Shown: positions 1-8,144, counted from the first letter of the stretch. The stretch is 12,692 nt of DNA from Bondarzewia mesenterica (GCA_004802705.1 SGPL01000674.1:1-12692), one strand, 5' to 3'. Notes: a model not told the origin generated them from the letters alone. A program made the numbers and translations.

Positions 1-93
1 AACCTTGCTACAGCTACAATTTATATGTGTATATGTGTAAAAATCATTCACTATGCGTACGAAATGACGGGTCTGCTAGGTCCGATCTGTTTA

Positions 94-216
94 TGCGGAC
101 GAAGAGGCCTGGTTGAGAGGTTGTATCCGGTTTTGCTGACGAAAGTGGCCCAAATCGGGTGGTCCTATCACTCTTGCTGACGGAAGTGGCCCGAAAAGCA
201 TGCGGACGGAAAGGCC
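94..216 (+). repeat. Four-copy degenerate 16-17 nt direct repeat
   Basis: Copies at 94-109, 134-150, 175-191 and 201-216 follow the pattern TGC(G/T)GACG(A/G)AA.(T)GGCC. The outer two share TGCGGACG and the inner two share TGCTGACG and end AAGTGGCC. Start-to-start spacing is 40, 41 and 26 nt. No coding role is visible. They could be subterminal repeats of a mobile element or an AT/GC-rich satellite fragment; no terminal repeat or transposase is seen to decide this. Confidence 0.65.
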
Positions 217-245
217 AAAAAGGCACGATTTTGGATACAACCTCT
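116..245. repeat. 13-bp perfect inverted repeat around the direct repeats
   Basis: AGAGGTTGTATCC (116-128) is the exact reverse complement of 233-245. The arms enclose 104 nt that contain three of the four direct repeats. The sequence shows the arms directly; a short non-autonomous element (MITE-like) is only one possible reading, since no target-site duplication was found flanking the arms. Confidence 0.6.
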
Positions 246-563
246 TGCAGCATACGCAGGGGGCCTGGCGACGCCCATGGCAATGATTCCCACGGTCTCT
301 GATGTGCCCGACATGAAGGTCTTTATTGGACAACACTCATTCCAAAACCCATCAGGTGCGAAATCTACGTAGATCTAGCTATATCTCCCAAGATATACAT
401 ACAAATGTCATGATTTTGTTAGATTTGAGTTGATATACGAAGATGGTGCTATATCTAACCCCTCTCAGATATTGCAGTATTGAGAGAATGTAGCGATATG
501 AAAAAGGGCGTATCATGTACATTAGACATTGACATTTGTCCAGTTATGGACTATTATTGCACC

Positions 564-724
564 CTCGATCCCATTCCACCGATCATCGACATCTATGGCA
601 TCTCAGATCTCCCCGCCCGATGGCCCGCACTGACGACGTCTCCAAAGGTTTGTCCCGGGTCTCACAACACGGTATCCAACCCCTTCATGCAGGTCCCTCT
701 GGCGTACCCTCAGTTTCGAACGGT
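564..724. repeat. Second copy of the Spa2-like upstream region
   Basis: This stretch aligns to 1813-1963 with clear identity; the first 23 bases (564-586 and 1813-1835) are identical, and the later part shares blocks such as ATCTCAGATCTCCCCGCCCG and CAGGTCCCTCTG with scattered changes and small indels. A further short match, 279-303 to 1763-1788, lies in the same order but is separated by the AT-rich insert. In copy 2 (1763-1963) this DNA lies 29 to 229 nt upstream of the Spa2-like start codon, so the repeat is probably a duplicated promoter or 5' UTR region whose gene body is missing here. Confidence 0.75.
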
Positions 725-884
725 GACAATCGCACGTGTTGACAGAGAAAAAGCATTCCGTCCAAACGTGATGGGAGACGTCAATATAATAGATATCCAT
801 TCGAGTCGGATCAACGTGTGCATTGCTGCGAGCGCCGACGCCGAACGCATTAAACGCGTGAGGGCGAGGAGCCCGCCAGCGCGA

Positions 885-900
885 GAACGTGTTCACGTTC
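885..900. repeat. Short palindrome at the Spa2-like stop
   Basis: GAACGTG-TT-CACGTTC is a perfect 7-bp inverted repeat with a 2-nt centre, overlapping the TGA of the Spa2-like frame (893-895, minus strand). It might be a dyad binding site or chance; no function is assigned. Confidence 0.35.
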
Positions 901-1734
901 CTTCACGAAAGAGACTGACGACGCGATTCTTCACGCGCGGGTCGCCACGGGAACGCGCAGACGTGCATGAGGGATTACATTCAGCAGAAGTACATGGCAA
1001 AAAACGACGCGCCCATCCTCGTCCCGTGAGCGACAAACGCGTCAACGTGATACGGACAGTTTCAGCCCCCGACTTTCTCAGCAGAAAAAAGTTGGCAAAA
1101 GGCAACACGCACGAGATGAGGACCTCGGGAGAGTCCTCATCGTACATTTCACCGTACATGGATGCCGGGAACGCCATGGACGAATAGGATGCCTTGGAGG
1201 GGGACGGCAGAGGTGAGTGGAGCGACGGGGTGACAGGTGGAGGAAGGTTACCTCTTCCTTGAGTTCCGGGTAACGGCGGGCGAGCTCGTAGTAGACGTCA
1301 ACGGAGAGGTCCTTGAAGCGGGCGGTGGAGACTGTGGCGAGATTCTGACGGGCTCGGTTGCGGTCGGGGTGAAAGTCGTCGCGGACGGGAAGAAAGGGGA
1401 CTGGAGGGCGATGAGGACGAGCGAAGGGGGGGAAGAGATCTAGAGGCGCACCTTTTCTGGTGTCCGAGTCGTTCTTTCGACGGACGAGCTCGTCGTAGAC
1501 GTCGGTGGACAGCTCCTGGAACTGTTGCCGGGTGAGGCGGATGAGCGCCTGCCGCGCGGGGATGCGGCAACCGGGGTCTGGAAAGGGAGTGGGTACGCTG
1601 TGGGTGAGACCACCTGTGGCCAAGATGAAAGCGAGGTAGCGGCTGAGCTCCTCGAAATGCGTGCGTGCGATGGGGTCGACGGGAGCGGGGTCTTCGATCG
1701 GACAGTAAGCATACGATTCTGTGCGGTAATTCAT
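893..1734 (-). CDS. Spa2-like protein with two SHD repeats, truncated
   Basis: Exon 1 is 1252-1734 (161 codons, phase 0), intron 1193-1251 (59 nt, GTAACC...AAG), exon 2 892/893-1192 open for a further 99 codons to a TGA, giving about 260 residues. Residues 60-86 (starting ARQALIRL, with QFQELSTDVYDELVRR) and 128-154 (starting ARQNLATV, with RFKDLSVDVYYELARR) are two Spa2 homology domains; DPIARTHFEELSRYL near residue 20-34 and VPFLPVRDDFHP before the second repeat are also typical of fungal Spa2/GIT-SHD proteins. In that family the SHD region binds partners at the polarisome, the cortical complex that organises polarised growth. The spliced start of exon 2 (ASYSSM...MYDEDSPE) reads naturally, but residues after it are unrecognised, and Spa2 proteins are normally several times longer with coiled coils; those are absent. 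I therefore infer a 3'-truncated copy, or further exons that I cannot identify. The start at 1734 was chosen because the sequence upstream is a trinucleotide repeat. A second donor (GTGCGTG near 1120) could shorten exon 2. Confidence 0.75.
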
Positions 1735-1754
1735 CGTCGTCGTCGTCGTCGTCG
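1735..1754 (-). repeat. CGT/ACG trinucleotide repeat before the Spa2-like start
   Basis: Six CGT units plus CG on the plus strand run directly into the CAT that is the minus-strand start codon, so the mRNA would carry (GAC)n immediately 5' of ATG. It is a microsatellite likely to vary in length; it adds no codon if 1734 is the start. Confidence 0.7.
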
Positions 1755-1762
1755 CGAGAGAG

Positions 1763-1963
1763 GGCAATGATTTCCCACGGCCTCTGATATCGACATTGCT
1801 CCAGCGATCGCTCTCGATCCCATTCCACCGATCATCCTGCCATCTCAGATCTCCCCGCCCGATGGCTCGCACTGACGCCTTGAAAGCTTGTCACGAGACT
1901 CGCAATACGGTATCAACAACTTTACACAGGTCCCTCTGCGTACCCTCAATTTCAAACGGCCCC
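1763..1963 (-). promoter_or_regulatory. Probable Spa2-like upstream region (repeated at 279-724)
   Basis: This DNA lies 29-229 nt upstream of the Spa2-like start codon and is repeated on the other side of the gene (279-303 and 564-724). Its retention in both places in the same orientation makes a promoter or 5' UTR likely, but no clear TATA box is seen. The stretch from about 1964 to 2210 shows no gene or repeat that I can support. Confidence 0.5.
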
Positions 1964-2570
1964 AGCTTGGACCTCGAGTCCGAACCGACGACCCATCAAA
2001 TCAACACGCCTCTCGACGTTCCTCCATTCCGCACAGCGGGGTTGGGTCTGGCGCGGGAAAGCATGCTTGAGCACGGATGCAGGATTCGCACATGGGGCAT
2101 CGACGCGTCGCCCATGGTGCAGTGCCGACGGTCGTCGAGACCCCTCCCGTGCGCTCGCCACGTCCCGTCTCTATTGGGTCGCCCTCGCCAGCGAGCACAT
2201 AGGCTTTGGCAACGCGGCGCGGCGTCAATGGGCATGGGGGCTCCACGGCCGCCCCATCCTTCCAGGCAAAATTCTCAATCCTCTTCTCGGGCGCTCATTG
2301 TATGGCTCGAGAAACGAACACTTGCATCGAGCCGTGCTGATAGACGTGCACAGGCATGAATTCGTGCGATTCAGCCACGCAAGAGCGATCAACACCTCGA
2401 GCACGCGATCCCGACTCGCCTCTCACTTAGATGAGCTTCACTCAGCACGCCCTCAACTCCCCAAACACCAAACAAATCACGTTCAAAACACCAAAACTAC
2501 AGCTCTCAGCATCGGAAACAGGCCCGCCCATCCCGCGCTCGAGTCTCTGCACGCGTCCCCTTCCCCACGA

Positions 2571-3224
2571 TCAAGCAAAGTCCCACGTGATCGCGATCCG
2601 CCCAAGAGACGGGTCCGCCAGCTGATCGAACGCCGCAGGCGAGAAATCGAGGTCGTTCGTGTTGCACCCCGCGCAGCGGTCCACCACCGTGGCCGTCACG
2701 CTCTTGCCCTGAACTGGGCCACGCACGCGTCCCATCAGCACACACACACAAAAAATGGCGACGATACGAATCCGAGACACGTACAGCTCGCCGTGACCTT
2801 CTTGCCACAGACCGGGTTGCTGTAAAAATGGACGTTCGTCTGTGAGTCGTCTGCCATCATCCCCAGAAACGAAGGACGAACGTGTTCGGGTTGGGCCCGG
2901 CACCCCTGTCGCGCATTCAGTCGTCAGCACACGGTCGTAGCGCGATAGAACGGACGACTGACGGGAACGTGTCAAACATATCGTGCGATATCGCAACGAT
3001 GAAATCGCTGGCGGTGTTGCTGATCCCACACGAACCCAGTCCAGGTGCGTAAAAGGTGCCTGTACGCGAGTTCGCTCAGAATGCCCGTGCCTCGCACGCA
3101 CACAACCTCTCCGACACGCACCGTCACCGCTGAACGACCTGCGGACGAGATGCGCAGGCGCAGCCATCACGGATCCTGCCGTGAATACAGAAACGAGAGC
3201 GACGAGACGCGTCAACGCGACCAT
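2571..3224 (-). CDS. Secreted DPBB (barwin/expansin-like) protein, copy 1
   Basis: Five exons: 3122-3224, 2963-3059, 2882-2905, 2785-2819 and 2571-2713; introns of 62, 57, 62 and 71 nt, all GT..AG. Spliced, it encodes 133 residues. Residues 1-21 form a signal peptide (MVALTRLVALVSVFTAGSVMA), followed by a short segment ending in the dibasic pair RR (28-29), a possible Kex2 site. The rest is a double-psi beta-barrel: GDGTFYAPGLGSCG, SDFIVAIS, NPVCGKKV, KSVTATVVDRCAGCN, DLDFSPAAFDQLA and GRIAITWDFA, with four cysteines (45, 79, 100, 103) and the conserved Asp of VVDRC at 98. Such small fungal RlpA-like/barwin-like proteins are secreted; the expansin fold binds or loosens cell-wall polymers, but no catalytic activity can be claimed for this one. 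The size is normal for single-domain fungal members. A TATA box lies 112 nt upstream. Its tandem paralogue is at 4721-5336. Confidence 0.9.
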   Translation of the reverse strand: MVALTRLVALVSVFTAGSVMAAPAHLVRRSFSGDGACRRGCVRARHGHSERTRVQAPFTHLDWVRVGSATPPAISSLRYRTICLTRSRQSSVLSRYDRVLTTECATGVPGPTRTRSSFVSGDDGRRLTDERPFLQQPGLWQEGHGELYVSRIRIVAIFCVCVLMGRVRGPVQGKSVTATVVDRCAGCNTNDLDFSPAAFDQLADPSLGRIAITWDFA

Positions 3225-3235
3225 GCTGAAAGTGA

Positions 3236-3300
3236 GTGAAAAGAAGAAGAAGGAGAAGAAAAAGGAAAGAAGTGAAGTGGAATAAACAGAAAAACAAAGG
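3236..3300 (-). other. Polypyrimidine leader specific to DPBB copy 1
   Basis: The plus strand is almost pure A/G here, so the transcript leader of copy 1 would be a long C/T tract directly before the start codon. The equivalent stretch in copy 2 (about 5340-5375) is much shorter, which accounts for most of the roughly 42-nt difference in TATA-to-ATG distance. CT-rich leaders are common before highly expressed fungal genes; any effect here is inference. Confidence 0.5.
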
Positions 3301-3335
3301 TGAACGGGATGAGGACGGACCTGCAGACACGAGCG

Positions 3336-3343
3336 TATTTATA
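3336..3343 (-). promoter_or_regulatory. TATA box of DPBB copy 1
   Basis: TATAAATA on the minus strand, 112 nt before the ATG at 3224. The same box (TATAAATG) stands at the homologous place before copy 2, inside an otherwise well conserved upstream sequence. Confidence 0.7.
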
Positions 3344-4255
3344 CCGGACCTGCGGCCAGACAAAAGGGTATGCATCATGCTCGTTGCTGTGTCAGACAAT
3401 TGATGCGTTGATGGGCTCGCGCATACTCCATCTGCGCAGCAGATACGAGACCATCAAGGAGCTCCGATACATAGCATTCATTCACATCTTGTCTGGACCA
3501 TCGGTCGCGCAAAATGCACCACCGGAGAGATCGATGGATGAGCGCCAGCGCTAACCCAAACGTGCGACAACCCAACACGCACCAGACTGCCGACGCCGAT
3601 GCCGCACGTACGCACCATACGACAAGACTGCCGCTCTCGCAGAAACGCCCCCATCGCCGCCCAAAAGGGTCGCGCGCAACCCGGTTGCATGCACCAGTGA
3701 AACCAAGAGGTGAACGATCAGTGATGCATTCAGCGTCAAACGAAACCCGGAAAAGTCGCATTTGTGTCCAGAACGTACGGTCGCCGGCCGTGCAGTGTGA
3801 TGGGTCGCTCGAGAACGGCGTCCAGACTCTGCGCGCGCATCAAAGCATCAAACGGCTAAAATTCATAGTCCCATCGAAAGCGCCGCCGGAAACGTGTCCC
3901 GTGTCCCCCGTCATGATAGTCGGTAACTAGAAAATGGGCTGCTGTTGGCAGCTCAGAGGTGAATTCAAAAATGGCAGGATGGATCGGAGGAACACGAACA
4001 GAACTTCCATTGTCCCGGGTGATTACCTACGAAAGCCCCTAGAATAACATAAAATGTGAACGCGAACACTCACGCCGAGAGTCGGCACTGTTGGCGTGCC
4101 AGACTAGAAATTAGATCAAGGCGTTAGAGGACGAGGAGTCCTATTTTCATCTTCCTACAATGGGTGCTTACCGTGTACGAAATATGTCGAGGGTCAGCAG
4201 AGCGTATTCCAGCTCAGCGAGTCTGCGCTGACAAGCTGAGTACAAAGCACGTCAC
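3344..4255. other. Upstream intergenic region of DPBB copy 1
   Basis: No coding region can be supported; long open frames on both strands (for example 3375-3761 and 3514-3930) are not kept in the homologous part of unit 2. The far part, 3914-4255, is unusually well matched to 5834-6158 and holds a short hairpin at 4128-4142 followed by a 29-nt block identical in both units. Confidence 0.6.
4128..4166 (+). other. Conserved hairpin and 29-nt identical block, copy 1
   Basis: AGGAC (4128-4132) pairs with GTCCT (4138-4142) around a 5-nt loop GAGGA. In unit 2 the same stem is kept at 6027-6041 with loop GAGTA. From 4138 to 4166 the sequence is identical to 6037-6065. The block sits about 900 nt upstream of the DPBB gene, near the edge of each unit. 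It may be a regulatory element, a transcript end or simply slow divergence; the strand is unknown. Confidence 0.4.
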
Positions 4256-4720
4256 GCGCGGCGCGTCGCCAATGGGGCTTCATTTAATCAGATCTATAAG
4301 GCCAACTGTCGGCTCTCTGGTCGCGTTCGAGAGCACTCGACGGCCGCCCAATGCTTCCTGGCAAAATTCTCACTCCTGGCGTTTCTTGTCGGGCTCACGT
4401 TGTATATGTGGTACGAGAAACAAACGCTTGCATCGAGCCATGCTGGTTCGTGTGCCGATAGATTTGCACAGGCATGAATTCATACAATTCAGCCGCGCAA
4501 GAGTGATCGACACCTGAAGTGCGCGATCCCGACTTGCCTCTCACAAACCGCCGTGCCATTAGCCTTCGCACGCCCCTCAACCGATTGAAGCAACTCCCCA
4601 AAGACCGAATAAATTCTTGTTCAAGAGGCAAAACTACAGTTCTCGGCATTGGAACGGCTCGCCCATCCCGCGCTCGAGTCTCCGCACGCGTCCCTCGCCT
4701 ATCACACACACCTCGCACGA

Positions 4721-5336
4721 TCAAGCAAAGTCCCACGTGATCGCGATCCGCTCCAGCGACGGGCTCGCGAGCTGTTCAAAGGCCCCAGGCGACAGATCAA
4801 GGTCATCCACATTGCAAGCCGCACAGCGGTCCATGACCTGCGCCGTCACGCTCTTGCCTTGGACTGGGCGAACGTCGCATCAGCACACAAAGAATGCGAC
4901 AATACCAAAAATCCGAGACACGTACAGCTGACCGTGACCTCCTTGCCGCAGATGGGGTTGCTGTGAAATGCATGTTCATGAGTCTACGACAATCCCCAGA
5001 GACGAAGGACGGACTTGTTCGGGTTGTTCCCAGCACCGCTGTCGAGCATTCAGTCAGCATACGGTCGTAGCGCGGTGGGATGGACTACTGACAACATGTC
5101 ATATGATACAGCCACTACCAAATCGCTGGCGTGGTTGGTAAACCCACACGCACCCGCTCCAGGTTCATAAAGAGTCCCTGCGGCAAGAGTTTGTTCAAAA
5201 TGCCTCGCGATGCACACAATCTCTCCGACGCACCTTCACCGCTGTATGACCTGCGAACGACAGACGCAGGTGTGGCAAGCGCAGATCCTACCGTGAAAAC
5301 GGAAACGAGGGCGGCGAAACGCGTCAATGCGACCAT
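4721..5336 (-). CDS. Secreted DPBB (barwin/expansin-like) protein, copy 2
   Basis: Five exons: 5234-5336, 5093-5177, 5015-5038, 4926-4960 and 4721-4863; introns of 56, 54, 54 and 62 nt, all GT..AG and in the same places and phases as copy 1. Spliced product 129 residues. A signal peptide (1-21, ending ALA) is followed by a short segment ending VVRR (to 29), then the double-psi barrel: GEGTLYEPGAGACG, SDLVVAVSYDM, NPICGKEV, KSVTAQVMDRCAACN, DLDLSPGAFEQLA and RIAITWDFA. The four cysteines (45, 75, 96, 99) and the Asp at 94 are kept. Compared with copy 1 it lacks four residues (DTFP) exactly at the exon 2/intron 2 border through a 12-nt deletion that leaves the GTCAGT donor and the reading frame intact. 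Both copies therefore look functional. Function as for copy 1: a secreted, wall- or apoplast-located protein of unknown substrate. Confidence 0.9.
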
Positions 5337-5405
5337 ACTGTGAGCGAGTGATGAACAGACGATAAAAAAACAAAAGTGATGACGACGAACCCGCAAACAC
5401 GAGTG

Positions 5406-5413
5406 CATTTATA
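5406..5413 (-). promoter_or_regulatory. TATA box of DPBB copy 2
   Basis: TATAAATG on the minus strand, 70 nt before the ATG at 5336, homologous to the box at 3336-3343. Confidence 0.65.
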
Positions 5414-6199
5414 CTGGATGTACGGCCGGACAAACAGGGATGCATCACGCTCATTGTCGTGTCAGACAATGGATGGTTTGAAAGACTCGTGCATATTCCG
5501 TCTGTGCAGCACATCCGAAACGATTGGGAGGCGAGCACCACCGGAGAGAGCGAGGGATGAGCGACAAAGGCGCAGCACCGGTCCCCGGCACCTCAAAGCC
5601 TGATGTTGGAGACCAAAGGCGGGGCAGTATACAGCAGTGACCAAAACGACTGGTGATACATGGAATTAGCGACAAATGAAACCCGGTAAAGCAGGCCTTG
5701 TGTCCAAAACATGCGGTCGCAGAGCATGAAGTATGATTTATTGCTCGGGAACGGCATCCAGACTCCGCACGCTCACCAAAGCACCAAACGCATAGTTTCA
5801 TCGAAACCGCCGCCGAAACGTGTGCCCCTTTGCGATGGTCGGTAACCAGAAAATGGACTGCTGTTGGCCACTCAAAGCTGAATACCAAAATCGTAGGATG
5901 GATCGGAGGAACAAGAACAGAATTTTCATTAATTACCTACGAAAGTCCCTTGAGAATAATATAAGATGTGAAACCGAGAGTCCACGCTGTTGCCGTGCCA
6001 GAGTAGAAGTAGGATCAATGCGTCACAGGACGAGTAGTCCTATTTTCATCTTCCTACAATGGGTGTGTGTCGTACCGGGCGCGAAATATGTCAGGGCCAG
6101 TAGAGGGTTGTCCAGGTCAGCGAGCCCATGCTGACAAACTGAGTACAAAGCATCTCACGTACGGTCGACAGTCGTGGCGATAAGCTATGCTACAACCTT
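5414..6199. other. Region between DPBB copy 2 and the AIM9-like gene
   Basis: Upstream flank of DPBB copy 2, homologous to 3344-4255. No gene can be supported; the 145-codon minus-strand open frame at 5451-5888 has no conserved counterpart in unit 1. The conserved hairpin copy is at 6027-6041 and the identical 29-nt block at 6037-6065. The last 40 nt belong to the 3' side of the AIM9-like gene. Confidence 0.6.
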
Positions 6200-8047
6200 T
6201 TAAGGTCGGTAGGGCCAATCTCGCTCCTCCCCTCCCATGATTTCAATGTACTCATTCTTGAGCGCCTCGTTTCGAGCTATTGCATCGTCGTACGCCTCGT
6301 TGGAGACCCGGCCATCCTTTTCTATACCAATATGATCTCGCACGAGGACGAGCCCATCCTGCAACTCTTGCCATTCGTCGGCATCGGTTCGATGAGCATT
6401 CATCTCCGCATCGGAAAATTGAATGGGACACGGAACGCCGACGTGACCCAAGACATTCCAGTGGACAAAAATCCGTATGAGCCACTCTCGCAGAAGCATG
6501 AATCCTCTCGGCCAAGTGGAGCCAGAGAAGAGAACGGGTGGAACGGCAAGTTCCCGAGTCTGGAAAGAAAGTGCGCGATAGTACTCTGGATTGTGTGCGG
6601 AGCTCACAGCCTTATACAGCTGATGTCGATTGGCGGCCTCGACAGCCGCTGCAATCGCTGTTTGCGTTTCCGTCTCCAGGGTATCGAAATCGTCTGGCAG
6701 AAGAACCGATTGAAAGCCAGGAGGAAGTGACATGGGATTGCGATATTCTATGAAACGCGGAACGCAAGCCTGAAGATAAAGTGGAGAAATAGACGCATGC
6801 TGCCAATCGATGACAGCGCTGATGTTTATCTTGCCTTCTGCGAGACCTTCTTTAGAGACGAAGATGTTACCAGAGTGTAGGTCCGTATGCCACAAAGTAG
6901 GGCGGGAAAGAGCAGGTTCAGGCGGGATCAGGTACGGTGCGACTGCAGCATATTGATCGAGGAGGGATAAATGTAAGGATGGTTGCTGAATATGCATAGG
7001 AGAGTCGAAAGGACCAGGATTTGGCTTGGCCACAGCGTACTTTTCGATCCAACTACGCTCACAGTTGCATATGGCCATAATGGTCGACCTGCAATCACTC
7101 CCTGCCATTTTTTCAATCAGCATGAGTTTGCAGAAACGGCACGCAACTCACATGGACCACGGTCAATTTCCATACTTTGCCTCTCATCCCTCCAGAATGA
7201 CTGAGTCACGTCCCGACCGATAACGAAGCGCTCTTCACGGGTGCCCGCAGTGAATAGATCGCGCGACGTCGTAGGATTGACATCTCCGCGATAATATATA
7301 CACCCGTATCCCCGATATCGGCGTCATCAGCAGATTTTCTATATCGACCCACTTCCTAACCACGATGTTCTTCATATCGGAGGTAAGTGTTTCCCAGACG
7401 CTGCCTAGTTCAACTCCTTCCGCCCTCTCCATGATGATATACTCGGAATTGACTGGGGTACTGGATGCATCTGCGCACCAGGCAAGGATTCGAGGAACAG
7501 GCAGACCAAGTCGAGAACGAACATAATCTGAAGTAGCCACCTCACTGGCTGTGACAATATGAGGGGGACCGGCAAGTGAGGTGGGTATTCGGGCAATGAC
7601 ATCTTTGCCGTTGTCCAGGGAGAGAAGGAATACTTTGTTATAGGATCCCTCCGCCAACTTCACCATGTTGACAACAGCGGAAGCGCCGCCAGCGATGGCT
7701 GCAGTCTCTTTGAGGGCGTCTACATCGAAACGGCGATAGCGGAGAGACAATTGGCGAGCTTCGTCGTGTATCCATCGGCTGGATGTGTGGTTGAAGAATT
7801 CGTCATATTGTGATTCGGGTGAGTGTGTTGAGGCAGTCGAGAAGTGACGGAAACTAGAGTAATGAGGAGTAAGAGAGAACGGTGAAGATGTTGCCTTTGT
7901 TGTGGCAACGCGTCCGACTCGGAAGCTCGGCTTTGAGTGGACTCGAGCTGGAAAGGATGCAGAAAAGATCCTTGGCCACGTATATCTGGAACGATGAAGA
8001 GACTTGCGCATGAGCACCTCGGAGCACGGGTTCGGAGTCAGTGCCAA
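6200..8047 (-). CDS. AIM9-like mitochondrial phosphotransferase, one frameshift
   Basis: Exon 1 is 7152-8047 and exon 2 is 6200-7101; the 50-nt intron (7102-7151, GTGAGT...CAG) splits a Trp codon in DRGPW. About 598 residues from 8047, or 586 from a second ATG at 8011; family members are near 600. The N-terminus is rich in Arg/Ser without acids, as in a mitochondrial presequence, agreeing with the AIM9 (altered inheritance of mitochondria) family. The phosphotransferase (APH/choline-kinase-like) domain shows FDVDALK, KLAEGSYNKVFLL (about 130-142), ARIPTSLAGPPH, ASEVATSDY, LGLPVPRILAW, EYIIMERAEGVELG, then the catalytic loop HTDLHSGN (370-377) and VIDWQH (395-400, metal-binding Asp 397). Substrate unknown. 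Near 7310-7313 a run of four C adds one base: removing it joins PISG to YGCIYYRGDV and restores both the family sequence and the splice phase. It is either a sequencing error or a recent null mutation. Confidence 0.88.
7310..7313 (-). other. Single-base frameshift site in the AIM9-like gene
   Basis: Upstream of this CCCC run the frame encodes VDIENLLMTPISG; read on without change it stops at 7235. With one base fewer the frame continues GYGCIYYRGDV and then RFVIGRD, FWRDERQ and IDRGPW, which are AIM9-type residues, up to the intron donor in the right phase. No intron fits at this place. Confidence 0.8.
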
Positions 8048-8136
8048 CTGGGATCAGACGTGCACAGGAAAATGGAGGATTTTTCCGACATGAAATAATA
8101 GGGGTGCTCAAAGTTGGTACAGCGATCCCACTCCAC

Positions 8137-8144
8137 ATATATAG
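8137..8144 (-). promoter_or_regulatory. TATA-like box of the AIM9-like gene
   Basis: CTATATATG on the minus strand about 90 nt before the ATG at 8047 and 126 nt before the ATG at 8011, within the 183-nt gap to the gene upstream. Only position and composition support it. Confidence 0.45.

Larger units (their letters stand above)
1..560. other. Gene-free left end with repeat cluster and AT-rich insert
   Basis: No reading frame here looks like a real gene; the open frames are short and run through repeats. Positions 94-250 are GC-rich and hold a four-copy degenerate direct repeat and an inverted repeat. Positions 279-303 match the upstream region of the Spa2-like gene at 1763-1788. Positions 304 to about 525 are AT-rich, unlike the surroundings, and contain a perfect 12-bp palindrome (ATCTACGTAGAT, 363-374). 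From 564 the match to the Spa2-like upstream region resumes, so the AT-rich stretch looks like an insertion or replacement within a second, degenerate copy of that upstream region. Confidence 0.6.
2211..4255. repeat. Tandem duplication unit 1 (DPBB gene plus flanks)
   Basis: About 2.05 kb that aligns in order along its whole length with 4256-6158. Matching landmarks include GGCAAAATTCTCA near 2265 and 4361, CAGGCATGAATTC near 2352 and 4469, CCCATCCCGCGCTCGAGTCT near 2527 and 4663, the DPBB exons and introns, GTGTCAGACAAT near 3390 and 5459, and TTTCATCTTCCTACAATGGG near 4144 and 6043. Non-coding parts are nearly as similar as the exons, which points to a fairly recent head-to-tail duplication. 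The left edge (about 2211) is approximate. Confidence 0.85.
4256..6158. repeat. Tandem duplication unit 2 (DPBB gene plus flanks)
   Basis: Second, about 1.9-kb unit, directly adjoining unit 1 in the same orientation. It begins with a GC-rich stretch (GCGCGGCGCGTCGCCAATGG) resembling the start of unit 1 near 2213, and ends with CTGAGTACAAAGCA, which is also the end of unit 1 near 4236. It stops about 40 nt short of the AIM9-like stop codon. Confidence 0.85.

Noticed and set aside
480..1187. 235-codon plus-strand open frame
   Set aside because: It runs antisense across the Spa2-like exon 2 and the repeated upstream region; the frame is not kept in the second copy of the repeat (1813-1963) and composition is unlike a protein.
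1796..2825. Overlapping plus-strand open frames (187 and 252 codons)
   Set aside because: They cross the repeat, the duplication border and the antisense of DPBB exons; none is conserved as a frame in the duplicate.
3375..3930. Opposed open frames of 128 and 138 codons upstream of DPBB copy 1
   Set aside because: The homologous stretch of unit 2 has indels out of frame and gives unrelated proteins; no domain seen.
4128..4142. Hammerhead ribozyme, suggested by GGACGA next to GTCC
   Set aside because: The CTGATGA and GAAA core elements in the required order are absent; only a simple 5-bp stem remains.
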